NCBI RefSeq assembly: GCF_017569225.1
Contig: NZ_CP071868.1
Coordinates: 434,001 to 498,000, forward strand
DNA: 64,000 nucleotides
Source of the DNA: Pengzhenrongella sicca
Lineage (GTDB): Bacteria; Actinomycetota; Actinomycetes; Actinomycetales; Cellulomonadaceae
Reading direction: 5' to 3'
Shown here: piece after piece, positions 33,869-41,632 of the stretch
Layout: every line of letters starts with the position of its first letter
Position numbering within the stretch: the stretch's first letter is position 1
Made by a program: the position numbers and the translations under genes
The notes under the pieces: generated by a model
Databases searched by the model: none
The model's input: the letters and a program-made list of their open reading frames with translations, nothing else
Told to the model about the DNA's origin: nothing

Positions 33869-33935
33869 CGTCGAATTTCCTTGGTTCTGGCCGCTCACGT
33901 GCGTGCGGCGGGTGGTATCGGGCGGCGGCGTCGGG

Positions 33936-34322
33936 TCAGCCGAGCCGGGCGCGCAGGGGCCAGTCGCCGTCGCTGAGCACGACCTGCGACGCCGCGCCCG
34001 TCGCCGGGTTGATCACCACGGGGGCGAGGAGGTTCGCCGTCGCCGGGCGGTCGTCGTCGCCCGGGTGCACGACGACGAGGAGCAGCGCCTCGTCGTCGTC
34101 GCCGAGCCCGAGGGCCTCGCGGGTCGAGGCGCCGACCCGGGGGAGGTAGTCGGCGAAGAAGACCTCCGGGCGGACGACGAAGAGGCGGACGGTCGGGTCG
34201 CTCGCGCTGCGCAGCGCGAACAGCGTGCCGTCGTCGTCGAGCCCGTCGAGGGAGTACTCGAGGTGACCCGGCAGGCCCGGCAGCGCCGTGACGGGACGGA
34301 CGAGGGTCCGGGTCGCGGTCAC
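33936..34322 (-). CDS. fliW: Flagellar assembly factor FliW
   Basis: A 128-aa cytosolic protein that in other bacteria binds flagellin and antagonises the translational repressor CsrA. The fold signature is visible in LPGLPGHLEYSLDGLDDDGTLFALRSASDPTVRLFVVRPEVFFADYLPRV and ANLLAPVVINPATG. Start GTG 34322 overlaps the flgL stop (GTGA), so it is co-translated at the end of flgN-flgK-flgL-fliW. csrA, which usually follows fliW directly, is absent here; the next gene is EAL-like/HDOD. Confidence 0.93.
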   Translation of the reverse strand: MTATRTLVRPVTALPGLPGHLEYSLDGLDDDGTLFALRSASDPTVRLFVVRPEVFFADYLPRVGASTREALGLGDDDEALLLVVVHPGDDDRPATANLLAPVVINPATGAASQVVLSDGDWPLRARLG

Positions 34323-35221
34323 GAGAGGTAGTCCAGGAGGGTCGGCTGCATGACGCGTGCCGTCGCCCCGAGCGCCGCCTTGTAGGCGACCTCCTGCATC
34401 TCCAGCTCGACGACGGCCGCGGCGAGGTCGACGTCCTCGATCGAGCTGAGCTGGGACGTGAGGGTCGTCTTGGTGTCGAGCGCGCGCGTCTTGGCGTCGT
34501 CGATCTGGACCTGCCGCGCGCCGACGCCGGAGAGCTGGGTGATCATCGCGTCCCGGTGATCGTCGAGTACGTCGAGGTCGCCCGACACGGACGTGCCCGC
34601 GCGGAGCTTGGCGGCGATCGTGTCGAGCGTCGCGAAGACCGAGCCCGCGCCGTCGCCGAACGCTGCGCCGCCGTCGACGTCGACCCGGATCTTGGTGTTC
34701 GCATCGACGCGGCGGTCGACCGTCCCTGCTGAGGGGCTGCCCACGTAGGTGGTGACTCCCGCGACGGAGGTCACGGTGACCGCGGACCCGGTGTCCGACG
34801 TGCCCGCGAAGACCGTCCGGCCCTGGTAGGTCGTGTTGGCGGCCGCGACCAGCGTGTCGCGCAGGCTCTCGATCTGGACGGCGAGGGCCTCGCGCGCCTC
34901 GGGGGTCAGCGAGCCGGTGTTCCCACCCTGGACCGTGAGATCGCGCGCGGCGCGGAGCGTGTTGAGCGAGTCGCTGAGGGCGTCGTTCGCGGTCGTGAGC
35001 CAGCCCGTGCCGTCGTCGATGTTCTTGGCTGCCTGCTCGTTCGCCCGCAGCGTCGCCCGCAGCGCGATCGCCGAGGCTGTGCCGGCCGGGTCGTCCGACG
35101 GCTTGGTGATCATCGTCTTGCCCGAGAGGCGGTTCTGCAGAACCGACATCTGGTTCAGGTTGGTCTGCAGGTTCGCCAGGGTGTTGCGCTGGATCGTCTG
35201 CTGGGTGACGCGGCCGATCAT
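34319..35221 (-). CDS. flgL: Flagellar hook-filament junction protein FlgL
   Basis: A 300-aa exported structural protein (HAP3) joining the hook to the filament. The N-terminus MIGRVTQQTIQRNTLANLQTNLNQMSVLQNRLSGKTM and C-terminus SSIEDVDLAAAVVELEMQEVAYKAALGATARVMQPTLLDYL are the conserved D0/D1 coiled-coil halves shared with flagellin. ATG 35221 is the natural start because the MIGRVT motif is its first residue. It lies 10 nt after flgK and overlaps fliW. Confidence 0.95.
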   Translation of the reverse strand: MIGRVTQQTIQRNTLANLQTNLNQMSVLQNRLSGKTMITKPSDDPAGTASAIALRATLRANEQAAKNIDDGTGWLTTANDALSDSLNTLRAARDLTVQGGNTGSLTPEAREALAVQIESLRDTLVAAANTTYQGRTVFAGTSDTGSAVTVTSVAGVTTYVGSPSAGTVDRRVDANTKIRVDVDGGAAFGDGAGSVFATLDTIAAKLRAGTSVSGDLDVLDDHRDAMITQLSGVGARQVQIDDAKTRALDTKTTLTSQLSSIEDVDLAAAVVELEMQEVAYKAALGATARVMQPTLLDYLS

Positions 35222-35231
35222 CGTGTTCTCC

Positions 35232-36632
35232 CTAGACGGCGGTGCGGTTGATGAGGGTGTCGAGCATCTCGTCGATCGCGGTGAGCACGCGCGCGGCGCC
35301 TTCGTACGCTCGCTGGTAGGCGAGCATGTTGACCGCCTCCTCGTCGACGTCGACGCTTGCGCTGGACAGCTGCAGGCCCTCGGCGGTGCTGCGCGTCGAC
35401 TCGGTGATGACGGCCCGCTGGGTCGCCGAGCGGGACTTGACCCCAAGGTCGGCCACGAATGCCGTCCAGATGGAGTCCGGTCCATCGGTCTCCTTGCCGA
35501 TCGCTGCCATCTCGTCGGCCCTCGAACCGTCCAGGGCGCCGCCGGTCTCGCTCGCGACGGCGATGTCCTTGACGTCGGTGATCGCCACCGTGAGGCTCTG
35601 TGCCGCGTGGGCGCCGGTCGAGGCAAAGAAGGCGCCGCCCTCGGCGCCAGCCGCGGTGTACGAGGCCTGGTGCATCTCGTTGACGCTGGTCGTGAGCTTG
35701 ATCGCGAGCTCGTCGTACCGCGCGGCGGCCTCGGCGAGCAGCCCGCCGTTCTTCGTGGTCGCGTCGGCGGGGGCGAGGACGGAGATCATCCCGACGACGG
35801 AGCCGGAGTCCGCGCTGAGTGCCGCCCCCGACGCGGCCCAGGACAGGGTCACGGACGAGCCCATCGTGTAGGACGGGCTGGCCGCGATCGCCTGGGTCTT
35901 GCCGCCGCGCACGAGGGCGTTGCCGCCGACCATGACGTCGACCGTGCCGTCCGGGCGCTCAATGCCCGTGGCTCCGACGAGCGCGGAGAGCTCGGTGACG
36001 AGGACGTTGCGCTGATCGATGAGCTCGTTCGCGGACGACCCGGAGGCGATGACGCCGCGGATGCTGTCGTTCAGGTCGGCGACCGCGGTCGCGGTCGCGT
36101 TGACGTCGACGACCGCGGCGTCGAGCTCGGTGCGCGTCTGGGTCCACTGGGTGGAGACTGCGGCGAAGCCCGCGGTGATCCGGCTCGCGAGTGCGGTGCC
36201 CTTCTCGAGCAGCACGGTGCGAGCGGCGTCGGTGCCCGGGTTGAGCCCGACCGTCTCCCACCCGGCCCAGAACTCCTGCAGCGCGGCGGAGACGCCGTTG
36301 TCGCCCGGTTCGGCGACGGTGCTCTCGAGGTTGGCGTACGCGGCGGCCTTGGTCGCGGCGAACGACGCCCCGCCGGTCTCGGCCCGCAGCCGGGCGTCGA
36401 GGAAGATGTTGCCGAGGCGGTCGATGCTGGTGACCTTCGTGCCGTTGCCGGCGGCCAGGCCCGTCGAGAACAGCGACGGGACGGTCAGCGACTCGACCGA
36501 CGTCAGGCTCGCGCGCTGGCGCGTGTACCCGACCGTGTTCGCGTTGGCGATGTTCTGGCCGGAGACCTCGAGCGCCTGGCGCTGGGCGATCAGGGAACTC
36601 AGGGCGGTGGACATGCCAGAGAAGGTGCTCAT
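35232..36632 (-). CDS. flgK: Flagellar hook-associated protein FlgK
   Basis: A 466-aa HAP1. The N-terminal rod/hook motif is MSTFSGMSTALSSLIAQRQALEVSGQNIANANTVGYTRQR. The centre contains NDSIRGVIASGSSANELIDQRNVLVTELSALVG and the C-terminal block is SVDVDEEAVNMLAYQRAYEGAARVLTAIDEMLDTLIN. Length is slightly short because the variable domain is small. It is exported through the flagellar type III apparatus with FlgN as chaperone, which is encoded 13 nt upstream. Confidence 0.96.
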   Translation of the reverse strand: MSTFSGMSTALSSLIAQRQALEVSGQNIANANTVGYTRQRASLTSVESLTVPSLFSTGLAAGNGTKVTSIDRLGNIFLDARLRAETGGASFAATKAAAYANLESTVAEPGDNGVSAALQEFWAGWETVGLNPGTDAARTVLLEKGTALASRITAGFAAVSTQWTQTRTELDAAVVDVNATATAVADLNDSIRGVIASGSSANELIDQRNVLVTELSALVGATGIERPDGTVDVMVGGNALVRGGKTQAIAASPSYTMGSSVTLSWAASGAALSADSGSVVGMISVLAPADATTKNGGLLAEAAARYDELAIKLTTSVNEMHQASYTAAGAEGGAFFASTGAHAAQSLTVAITDVKDIAVASETGGALDGSRADEMAAIGKETDGPDSIWTAFVADLGVKSRSATQRAVITESTRSTAEGLQLSSASVDVDEEAVNMLAYQRAYEGAARVLTAIDEMLDTLINRTAV

Positions 36633-36645
36633 GAGAGGCCTCTCG

Positions 36646-37128
36646 CTAGAACGACTGGTCGAGGAGCATGGCGGCGGGGCTGGCAGCCGACGTCGACCCG
36701 CGCGGGTCGTACGTCTGCATCGTCTCCTGCAGCCCGAGGATGGTCTCCTGGGCGGCGCGGTGGGAGCTCGTCAGGAGTGCACGGTTGCCCTGTGCGACGT
36801 CCTGGATCTGCGACGTGAGGGACACGAACGCCTCCCGGTGGCTCATCAAGAGCTCCTTCCACGGCTCGGGCGCGGCCTCCGCCAGGGCGAGCAGGCCACT
36901 GCCGGCGGCGACGCCGTAGGCCAGCGCGGCGACGTCGGCCTCGATGGCGCGGCCGAGCTCGGCGTCGCGGATCTGGTCGAGCACCTGCTCGACCTCGCGG
37001 GTCGCGTGCCCCAGCCAGCGGGTCCGCCCGGACGAGAGCACCAGCTGCTCTTCCTCGAGCTTGAAGAGCAAGAGCTCCAGTAGCTGACGCTCGCGCCACA
37101 GCACGGCGGACAGTTCTGCCACGCCCAT
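36646..37128 (-). CDS. flgN: FlgN-family export chaperone
   Basis: A 160-aa helical cytosolic chaperone for FlgK/FlgL. It is Leu/Glu-rich (LSAVLWRERQLLELLLFKLEEEQLVLSSGRTRWLGHATREVEQVLDQI), typical of the FlgN family, with a Ser/Ala C-terminal tail. It is the first gene of flgN-flgK-flgL-fliW. ATG 37128 has AAGGGAG upstream. The flagellar promoter motif lies about 48-77 nt before the start, on the minus strand. Confidence 0.92.
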   Translation of the reverse strand: MGVAELSAVLWRERQLLELLLFKLEEEQLVLSSGRTRWLGHATREVEQVLDQIRDAELGRAIEADVAALAYGVAAGSGLLALAEAAPEPWKELLMSHREAFVSLTSQIQDVAQGNRALLTSSHRAAQETILGLQETMQTYDPRGSTSAASPAAMLLDQSF

Positions 37129-37175
37129 GCGGGATCTCCCTTAGTAGTGGTGCGACGGTTCGTGCTGTTCAGGCT

Positions 37176-37205
37176 TCCTATCGGACGACTGCCTGGCATT
37201 GTGAC
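37176..37205 (-). promoter_or_regulatory. Flagellar sigma-28-type promoter motif, flgN operon
   Basis: On the minus strand GTCACAA, 13 nt, TCCGATAGGA. It keeps the invariant TCA and CCGAT with the same spacing as the other seven copies, and is divergent from the sigma gene. Confidence 0.6.
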
Positions 37206-37381
37206 CGTTCGGTCCGCCCGAATGTCGGATTCGGCAGCGGCGTACGCCGCGCCCGCTGCAGGCAGAGGGCCGGAGGTGGCCGACGCGCCCGGCAGTGACT
37301 GTGACCTACCTCACATGTCCAGTCGCCCGTTCGGCGCAGCCCCAGGTCGCAGGCCTGCGGCGGGCTCCGGGGGCCGTCACT

Positions 37382-38347
37382 GTGCGCCGAGAGAATTCTC
37401 GTCGCACCAAACCGCTCAAGCGGCCCGCCCCCGGCGACGAGAACCTGTACGTGGCCAACCCTGAGATCCAGATCGACGCACTCGTGACGGCGAACCTCCC
37501 GCTGGTGGGCTACCACGTCTCCGAGCTGCTCGGCCGGGTGCCGTCGTACGTGTCGCGCGACGACCTGGCCTCGGCCGGCTCCCTCGCGCTCGTCCAAGCG
37601 GCCCAGGCCTTCGACGCCACGACGGGCGTGCCCTTCGCGCGCTACGCGGCGCTGCGGATCCGGGGCGCGCTGCTCGACGAGCTCCGGTCCATGGACTGGG
37701 TCTCGCGCGGCGCCCGGCAGCGCGCCCGTCGAGTCGCGAGCATGAGTGACGAGCTGACCTCCCGCCTCGGGCGGTCGCCGTCGCGCGAGGAGCTCGCCCA
37801 CACCCTCGGCACGACGGTCGCCGATGTCGACGCCGCGCGCGGCGACGCGGACCGACGCATCCTCAGCATCGAGGCGTTCGACAGCGCCATCGCCGACACC
37901 GTCTCCGAGCCGAGCATCGGGCCGGAAGAGACCTTGCTGGTGAACGAGAAGCTGCAGCACCTGCGCGCCGCGGTGACGACGCTCCCCGAGCGGCTGCGCT
38001 ACGTCGTCGAGCAGCTGTTCTTCCAGGACCGCGCGGTCGTCGACCTCGCCGAGGAGCTCGGCGTGACCCAGTCCCGCATCAGCCAGCTGCGCACCGAGGC
38101 GCTCGCGCTGATGAAGGACGGCATGAACGCGAGCCTCGAGCCCTCGCTCGTGCCGGCGGCCGACCGTCCCGATGGCGTGGCGGAGCGGCGCCGGAAGGCG
38201 TACTTCGACCTCGTCGCCCAGCAGGCGGCCTTCCTGGCGCGGGCCTCCCAGATCGCGGGCACTGGCGTCGTCGCGCTGCCGAGCCAGCGCGAGACCGACG
38301 AGGTCACGATCTTCACGCACGGCCTGGGACTCGCCACCACCGCCTGA
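37382..38347 (+). CDS. fliA: Flagellar sigma factor (FliA/WhiG, sigma-28 family)
   Basis: Directs RNA polymerase to late flagellar promoters. Region 2 is seen in VTANLPLVGYHVSELLGRVPSYVSRDDLASAGSLALVQAAQAFDATTGVPFARYAALRIRGALLDELRSMDWVSRGAR. Region 3 contains LTSRLGRSPSREELAHTLG, and region 4 is LPERLRYVVEQLFFQDRAVVDLAEELGVTQSRISQLRTEALALMK. About 75 residues follow region 4, longer than FliA or WhiG. The start is uncertain: GTG 37382 is chosen for a GGGGG tract 8 nt upstream, while GTG 37451 and GTG 37295 remain possible. No FlgM-like anti-sigma gene is visible nearby. Confidence 0.9.
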   Translation: MRRENSRRTKPLKRPAPGDENLYVANPEIQIDALVTANLPLVGYHVSELLGRVPSYVSRDDLASAGSLALVQAAQAFDATTGVPFARYAALRIRGALLDELRSMDWVSRGARQRARRVASMSDELTSRLGRSPSREELAHTLGTTVADVDAARGDADRRILSIEAFDSAIADTVSEPSIGPEETLLVNEKLQHLRAAVTTLPERLRYVVEQLFFQDRAVVDLAEELGVTQSRISQLRTEALALMKDGMNASLEPSLVPAADRPDGVAERRRKAYFDLVAQQAAFLARASQIAGTGVVALPSQRETDEVTIFTHGLGLATTA

Positions 38348-38381
38348 GCAATCAGCGCTCCGCACGGGTTCGCCTGGATCT

Positions 38382-38411
38382 CTCATGTGGGGTGGGTGGG
38401 GTCCGATAAGC
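38382..38411 (+). promoter_or_regulatory. Flagellar sigma-28-type promoter motif, flagellin 1
   Basis: CTCATGT, 13 nt, TCCGATAAGC, repeated exactly upstream of all three flagellins. Confidence 0.75.
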
Positions 38412-38420
38412 ACAGTGCCA

Positions 38421-38434
38421 GCCCATGGATGGGC
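38421..38434 (+). promoter_or_regulatory. Leader hairpin with GGA loop, flagellin 1 (CsrA-site candidate)
   Basis: Stem GCCCA/TGGGC with loop TGGA. The core CATGGATG resembles the CsrA consensus CARGGATG. A second GGA lies in the ribosome site ACGGAGGAG. Confidence 0.4.
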
Positions 38435-38469
38435 GGCGATCCTGCTGCACTCACGGAGGAGTTTTCATC

Positions 38470-39366
38470 ATGGCGCTCTCGATCAACACGAACATGGCGG
38501 CACTGAACGCGTACCGCAACCTCAACACCACGCAGAACGACCTGAGCAAGTCGCTCGAGAAGCTGTCCTCTGGCTTCCGGATCAACCGGGCCGCGGACGA
38601 CGCTGCCGGGCTGGCCATCTCCGAGGGCATGCGCTCGCAGATGGGTGGCATCACGATGGGCGTGCGCAACGCCCAGGACGGCATCTCCCTCGTCCAGACC
38701 GCTGAAGGCGCGCTGAACGAGACGACCTCGATCCTGCAGCGCATGCGCGACCTCACGGTCCAGGGTGCCAACACCGGCTCGCTGACCGACGAGGCCTCCG
38801 CGAACATCCAGGTCGAGCTCACCGACCTCACCAAAGAGATCGACTCGATCGCGATGAAGACCAAGTTCAACGGTCAGTCGCTCCTCGGCGGCGGCGCGGC
38901 GGGTGCGGCCGGCACGGCCTACACTGGCTCGTTCCAGGTCGGCGCCAACGCGGGCGACACCGTCTCGGTGACGATCGCCAGCGCCAAGGTCTCCGACCTC
39001 GGTCTGCAGTCCGTCGCGACGACCGTGGGCAGCGGCGTCGGCGGTGGCCTCGTCAGCCTCGCGGCGTCAGCGAACGCGACGTCGACCGACATCGCGCAGA
39101 ACCTCACCAACATCGACGCCGCGATCTCCGAGGTGTCGACGTCGCGCGCCGCGCTCGGTGCGCAGCAGAACACGTTCGATCACACGATCAACAACGCGAA
39201 CGTGGCGCTGGAGAACGTGACCGCGTCGGAGTCCCGTATCCGGGACACCGACATGGCGTCGGAGATGGTGAAGTTCACGCGCGCGCAGATCCTGTCGCAG
39301 GCCGGCACGGCCATGCTCGCGCAGGCCAAGTCGATCCCGCAGGGCGTGCTCCAGCTCCTGCAGTAA
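38470..39366 (+). CDS. fliC: Flagellin 1
   Basis: A 298-aa filament subunit exported by the flagellar apparatus. The conserved N-terminal D0/D1 (MALSINTNMAALNAYRNLNTTQNDLSKSLEKLSSGFRINRAADDAAGLAISEGMRSQ, through about residue 145) and C-terminal D1/D0 (ANVALENVTASESRIRDTDMASEMVKFTRAQILSQAGTAMLAQAKSIPQGVLQLLQ) are nearly identical in all three copies. The centre (about 120-225) differs and is Gly/Ala/Ser/Thr-rich, the usual surface and O-glycosylation zone. ATG 38470 has GGAGGAG upstream; an in-frame ATG 45 nt earlier precedes that site and is rejected. Confidence 0.97.
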   Translation: MALSINTNMAALNAYRNLNTTQNDLSKSLEKLSSGFRINRAADDAAGLAISEGMRSQMGGITMGVRNAQDGISLVQTAEGALNETTSILQRMRDLTVQGANTGSLTDEASANIQVELTDLTKEIDSIAMKTKFNGQSLLGGGAAGAAGTAYTGSFQVGANAGDTVSVTIASAKVSDLGLQSVATTVGSGVGGGLVSLAASANATSTDIAQNLTNIDAAISEVSTSRAALGAQQNTFDHTINNANVALENVTASESRIRDTDMASEMVKFTRAQILSQAGTAMLAQAKSIPQGVLQLLQ

Positions 39367-39398
39367 CCCGCACGCGCACGACCCGTACGGCACGACTC

Positions 39399-39448
39399 GG
39401 CGGCGCCTGCTCGGTCCAGAACCTTGGTCGAGCGGGCGCCGCCTTTTT
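39399..39448 (+). terminator. Terminator of flagellin 1
   Basis: A long GC-rich stem, its outer part GGCGGCGCC with GGCGCCGCC, followed by TTTTT. Confidence 0.93.
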
Positions 39449-39462
39449 GTTCGCCTGGATCT

Positions 39463-39492
39463 CTCATGTGGGGTGGGTGGGGTCCGATAAGC
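39463..39492 (+). promoter_or_regulatory. Flagellar sigma-28-type promoter motif, flagellin 2
   Basis: CTCATGT, 13 nt, TCCGATAAGC. Confidence 0.75.
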
Positions 39493-39501
39493 ACAGTGCC
39501 A

Positions 39502-39515
39502 GCCCATGGATGGGC
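39502..39515 (+). promoter_or_regulatory. Leader hairpin with GGA loop, flagellin 2
   Basis: The same GCCCA-TGGA-TGGGC hairpin as in flagellin 1. Confidence 0.4.
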
Positions 39516-39550
39516 GGCGATCCTGCTGCACTCACGGAGGAGTTTTCATC

Positions 39551-40435
39551 ATGGCGCTCTCGATCAACACGAACATGGCGGCACTGAACGCGTACCGCAA
39601 CCTCAACACCACGCAGAACGACCTGAGCAAGTCGCTCGAGAAGCTGTCGTCCGGCTTCCGGATCAACCGGGCCGCGGACGACGCTGCCGGGCTGGCCATC
39701 TCCGAGGGCATGCGCTCGCAGATGGGTGGCATCACGATGGGCGTGCGCAACGCCCAGGACGGCATCTCCCTCGTCCAGACCGCTGAAGGCGCGCTGAACG
39801 AGACGACCTCGATCCTGCAGCGCATGCGCGACCTCACGGTCCAGGGTGCCAACACCGGCTCGCTGACCGACGAGGCCTCCGCGAACATCCAGGTCGAGCT
39901 CACCGACCTCACCACCGAGCTCGGCAGCATTGCGGCCAAGACGAGCTTCAACGGCCAGGCGCTTCTCGACGGCTCCTACTCGGGCTCGTTCCAGGTCGGC
40001 GCCAACGCCGGTGACACCGTCACCATCGACATCGACGGCGCGGGCACCTCGGCGCTGGGCGTCGTCGCGAGCACCGGCGCCGGCGGCGCCTCTGCCGCTG
40101 TGACCTCCGGTACCGGTTCGCTCGTCTCGCTCAGCGCGTCGGCCATCACCGAGTTCGACATCGCGAACAACCTCACGAACATCGACCTCGCGATCTCCAA
40201 GGTGTCGACGTCGCGCGCCCAGCTCGGTGCGCAGCAGAACACGCTCGATCACACGATCAACAACGCGAACGTGGCGCTGGAGAACGTGACCGCGTCGGAG
40301 TCCCGTATCCGGGACACCGACATGGCGTCGGAGATGGTGAAGTTCACGCGCGCGCAGATCCTGTCGCAGGCCGGCACGGCGATGCTCGCGCAGGCCAAGT
40401 CGATCCCGCAGGGCGTGCTCCAGCTCCTGCAGTAA
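39551..40435 (+). CDS. fliC: Flagellin 2
   Basis: A 294-aa flagellin with the same start context and conserved ends as flagellin 1. The variable centre (ELGSIAAKTSFNGQALLDGSYSGSFQVGANAGDTVTIDIDGAGTSALGVVASTG...) is distinct, and it has AQLGAQQNTLDHTINNANVALENVT near the C-terminal start. Having its own promoter and terminator, it can be expressed independently. The near-perfect terminal identity implies recent duplication or continuing gene conversion. Confidence 0.97.
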   Translation: MALSINTNMAALNAYRNLNTTQNDLSKSLEKLSSGFRINRAADDAAGLAISEGMRSQMGGITMGVRNAQDGISLVQTAEGALNETTSILQRMRDLTVQGANTGSLTDEASANIQVELTDLTTELGSIAAKTSFNGQALLDGSYSGSFQVGANAGDTVTIDIDGAGTSALGVVASTGAGGASAAVTSGTGSLVSLSASAITEFDIANNLTNIDLAISKVSTSRAQLGAQQNTLDHTINNANVALENVTASESRIRDTDMASEMVKFTRAQILSQAGTAMLAQAKSIPQGVLQLLQ

Positions 40436-40467
40436 CCCGCACGCGCACGACCCGTACGGCACGACTC

Positions 40468-40517
40468 GGCGGCGCCTGCTCGGTCCAGAACCTTGGTCGA
40501 GCGGGCGCCGCCTTTTT
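40468..40517 (+). terminator. Terminator of flagellin 2
   Basis: The same hairpin plus TTTTT as after flagellin 1. Confidence 0.93.
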
Positions 40518-40531
40518 GTTCGCCTGGATCT

Positions 40532-40561
40532 CTCATGTGGGGTGGGTGGGGTCCGATAAGC
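40532..40561 (+). promoter_or_regulatory. Flagellar sigma-28-type promoter motif, flagellin 3
   Basis: CTCATGT, 13 nt, TCCGATAAGC. Confidence 0.75.
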
Positions 40562-40570
40562 ACAGTGCCA

Positions 40571-40584
40571 GCCCATGGATGGGC
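40571..40584 (+). promoter_or_regulatory. Leader hairpin with GGA loop, flagellin 3
   Basis: The same GCCCA-TGGA-TGGGC hairpin as in flagellin 1. Confidence 0.4.
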
Positions 40585-40619
40585 GGCGATCCTGCTGCAC
40601 TCACGGAGGAGTTTTCATC

Positions 40620-41489
40620 ATGGCGCTCTCGATCAACACGAACATGGCGGCACTGAACGCGTACCGCAACCTCAACACCACGCAGAACGACCTGAGCAAG
40701 TCGCTCGAGAAGCTGTCCTCTGGCTTCCGGATCAACCGGGCCGCGGACGACGCTGCCGGGCTGGCCATCTCCGAGGGCATGCGCTCGCAGATGGGTGGCA
40801 TCACGATGGGCGTGCGCAACGCCCAGGACGGCATCTCCCTCGTCCAGACCGCTGAAGGCGCGCTGAACGAGACGACCTCGATCCTGCAGCGCATGCGCGA
40901 CCTCACGGTCCAGGGCGCCAACACCGGCTCGCTGACCAAGGAAGCCTCCGCGAACATCCAGGTCGAGCTCGACGACCTCTCGGGGGAGCTCGACAAGATC
41001 GCCGACAAGACGAACTTCAACGGCCACACCCTTCTCGACGGCTCCTACTCGGGTTCGTTCCAGGTCGGCGCCAACTCGGGCGACGCCGTCACGATCAGCA
41101 TCGGGACGTCGGCGTCCAACGCCAGCGTCTCTGGCCTCGGCCTGTCGGACGCTGCGACCGGCACGTCGACTGGGCTTGTCTCGCTCTCGGCCTCGGGGAT
41201 CACCGCGACCGACATCGCGAGCAACCTGACGAACATCGACTCGGCGATCAGCAACGTGTCGACGATGCGCGCCCAGCTCGGTGCGCAGCAGAACACGCTC
41301 GATCACACGATCAACAACGCGAACGTGGCGCTGGAGAACGTGACCGCGTCGGAGTCCCGCATCCGGGACACCGACATGGCGTCGGAGATGGTGAAGTTCA
41401 CGCGCGCGCAGATCCTGTCGCAGGCCGGCACGGCCATGCTCGCGCAGGCCAAGTCGATCCCGCAGGGCGTGCTCCAGCTCCTGCAGTAA
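40620..41489 (+). CDS. fliC: Flagellin 3
   Basis: A 289-aa flagellin, the shortest copy, with the shared ends and a third variable centre (TKEASANIQVELDDLSGELDKIADKTNFNGHTLLDGSYSGSFQVGANSGDAVTISIGTSASNASVSGLG...). After its stop the sequence leaves the repeat unit and a different hairpin follows. fliD begins 143 bp downstream. Confidence 0.97.
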   Translation: MALSINTNMAALNAYRNLNTTQNDLSKSLEKLSSGFRINRAADDAAGLAISEGMRSQMGGITMGVRNAQDGISLVQTAEGALNETTSILQRMRDLTVQGANTGSLTKEASANIQVELDDLSGELDKIADKTNFNGHTLLDGSYSGSFQVGANSGDAVTISIGTSASNASVSGLGLSDAATGTSTGLVSLSASGITATDIASNLTNIDSAISNVSTMRAQLGAQQNTLDHTINNANVALENVTASESRIRDTDMASEMVKFTRAQILSQAGTAMLAQAKSIPQGVLQLLQ

Positions 41490-41534
41490 CCCGCACGGAG
41501 GTCCCCGCCACTTCGAGGCGGTCGACCTGATCTA

Positions 41535-41573
41535 CCGGTGGTGGGCGGACTCGGACCGTCCGCCCACCACCGG
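41535..41573 (+). terminator. Terminator of flagellin 3
   Basis: A perfect 16-bp stem (41535-41550 with 41558-41573) with a 7-nt loop and no T-run. It separates the flagellins from fliD. Confidence 0.85.
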
Positions 41574-41632
41574 CCGCTTCACCGGCCGCCGGGACCCAGC
41601 TCTCGGCGGCACGACCTTCAGGAAGGCTTCCG

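Larger units (their letters stand above)
38368..39448 (+). repeat. Flagellin tandem unit 1
   Basis: A 1081-bp unit covering promoter motif, leader, flagellin gene and terminator. It is almost identical to unit 2 over the promoter, leader, first ~350 and last ~260 coding bases and terminator. Confidence 0.9.
39449..40517 (+). repeat. Flagellin tandem unit 2
   Basis: A 1069-bp copy of unit 1, 12 bp shorter because of the central flagellin region. Confidence 0.9.
40518..41497 (+). repeat. Flagellin tandem unit 3 (lacks the shared terminator)
   Basis: Matches units 1 and 2 from the promoter to the stop codon and then diverges at about 41497. Confidence 0.85.

Noticed and set aside
33869..33935. 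CCCGATAC upstream of the EAL-like/HDOD gene as a flagellar promoter
   Set aside because: The -35 position does not carry TCA. The gene may instead be read from the flgN promoter.
38368..41497. Insertion sequence or phase-variation cassette at the flagellins
   Set aside because: The repeats are explained by gene triplication. No transposase, recombinase or invertible end repeats were seen.
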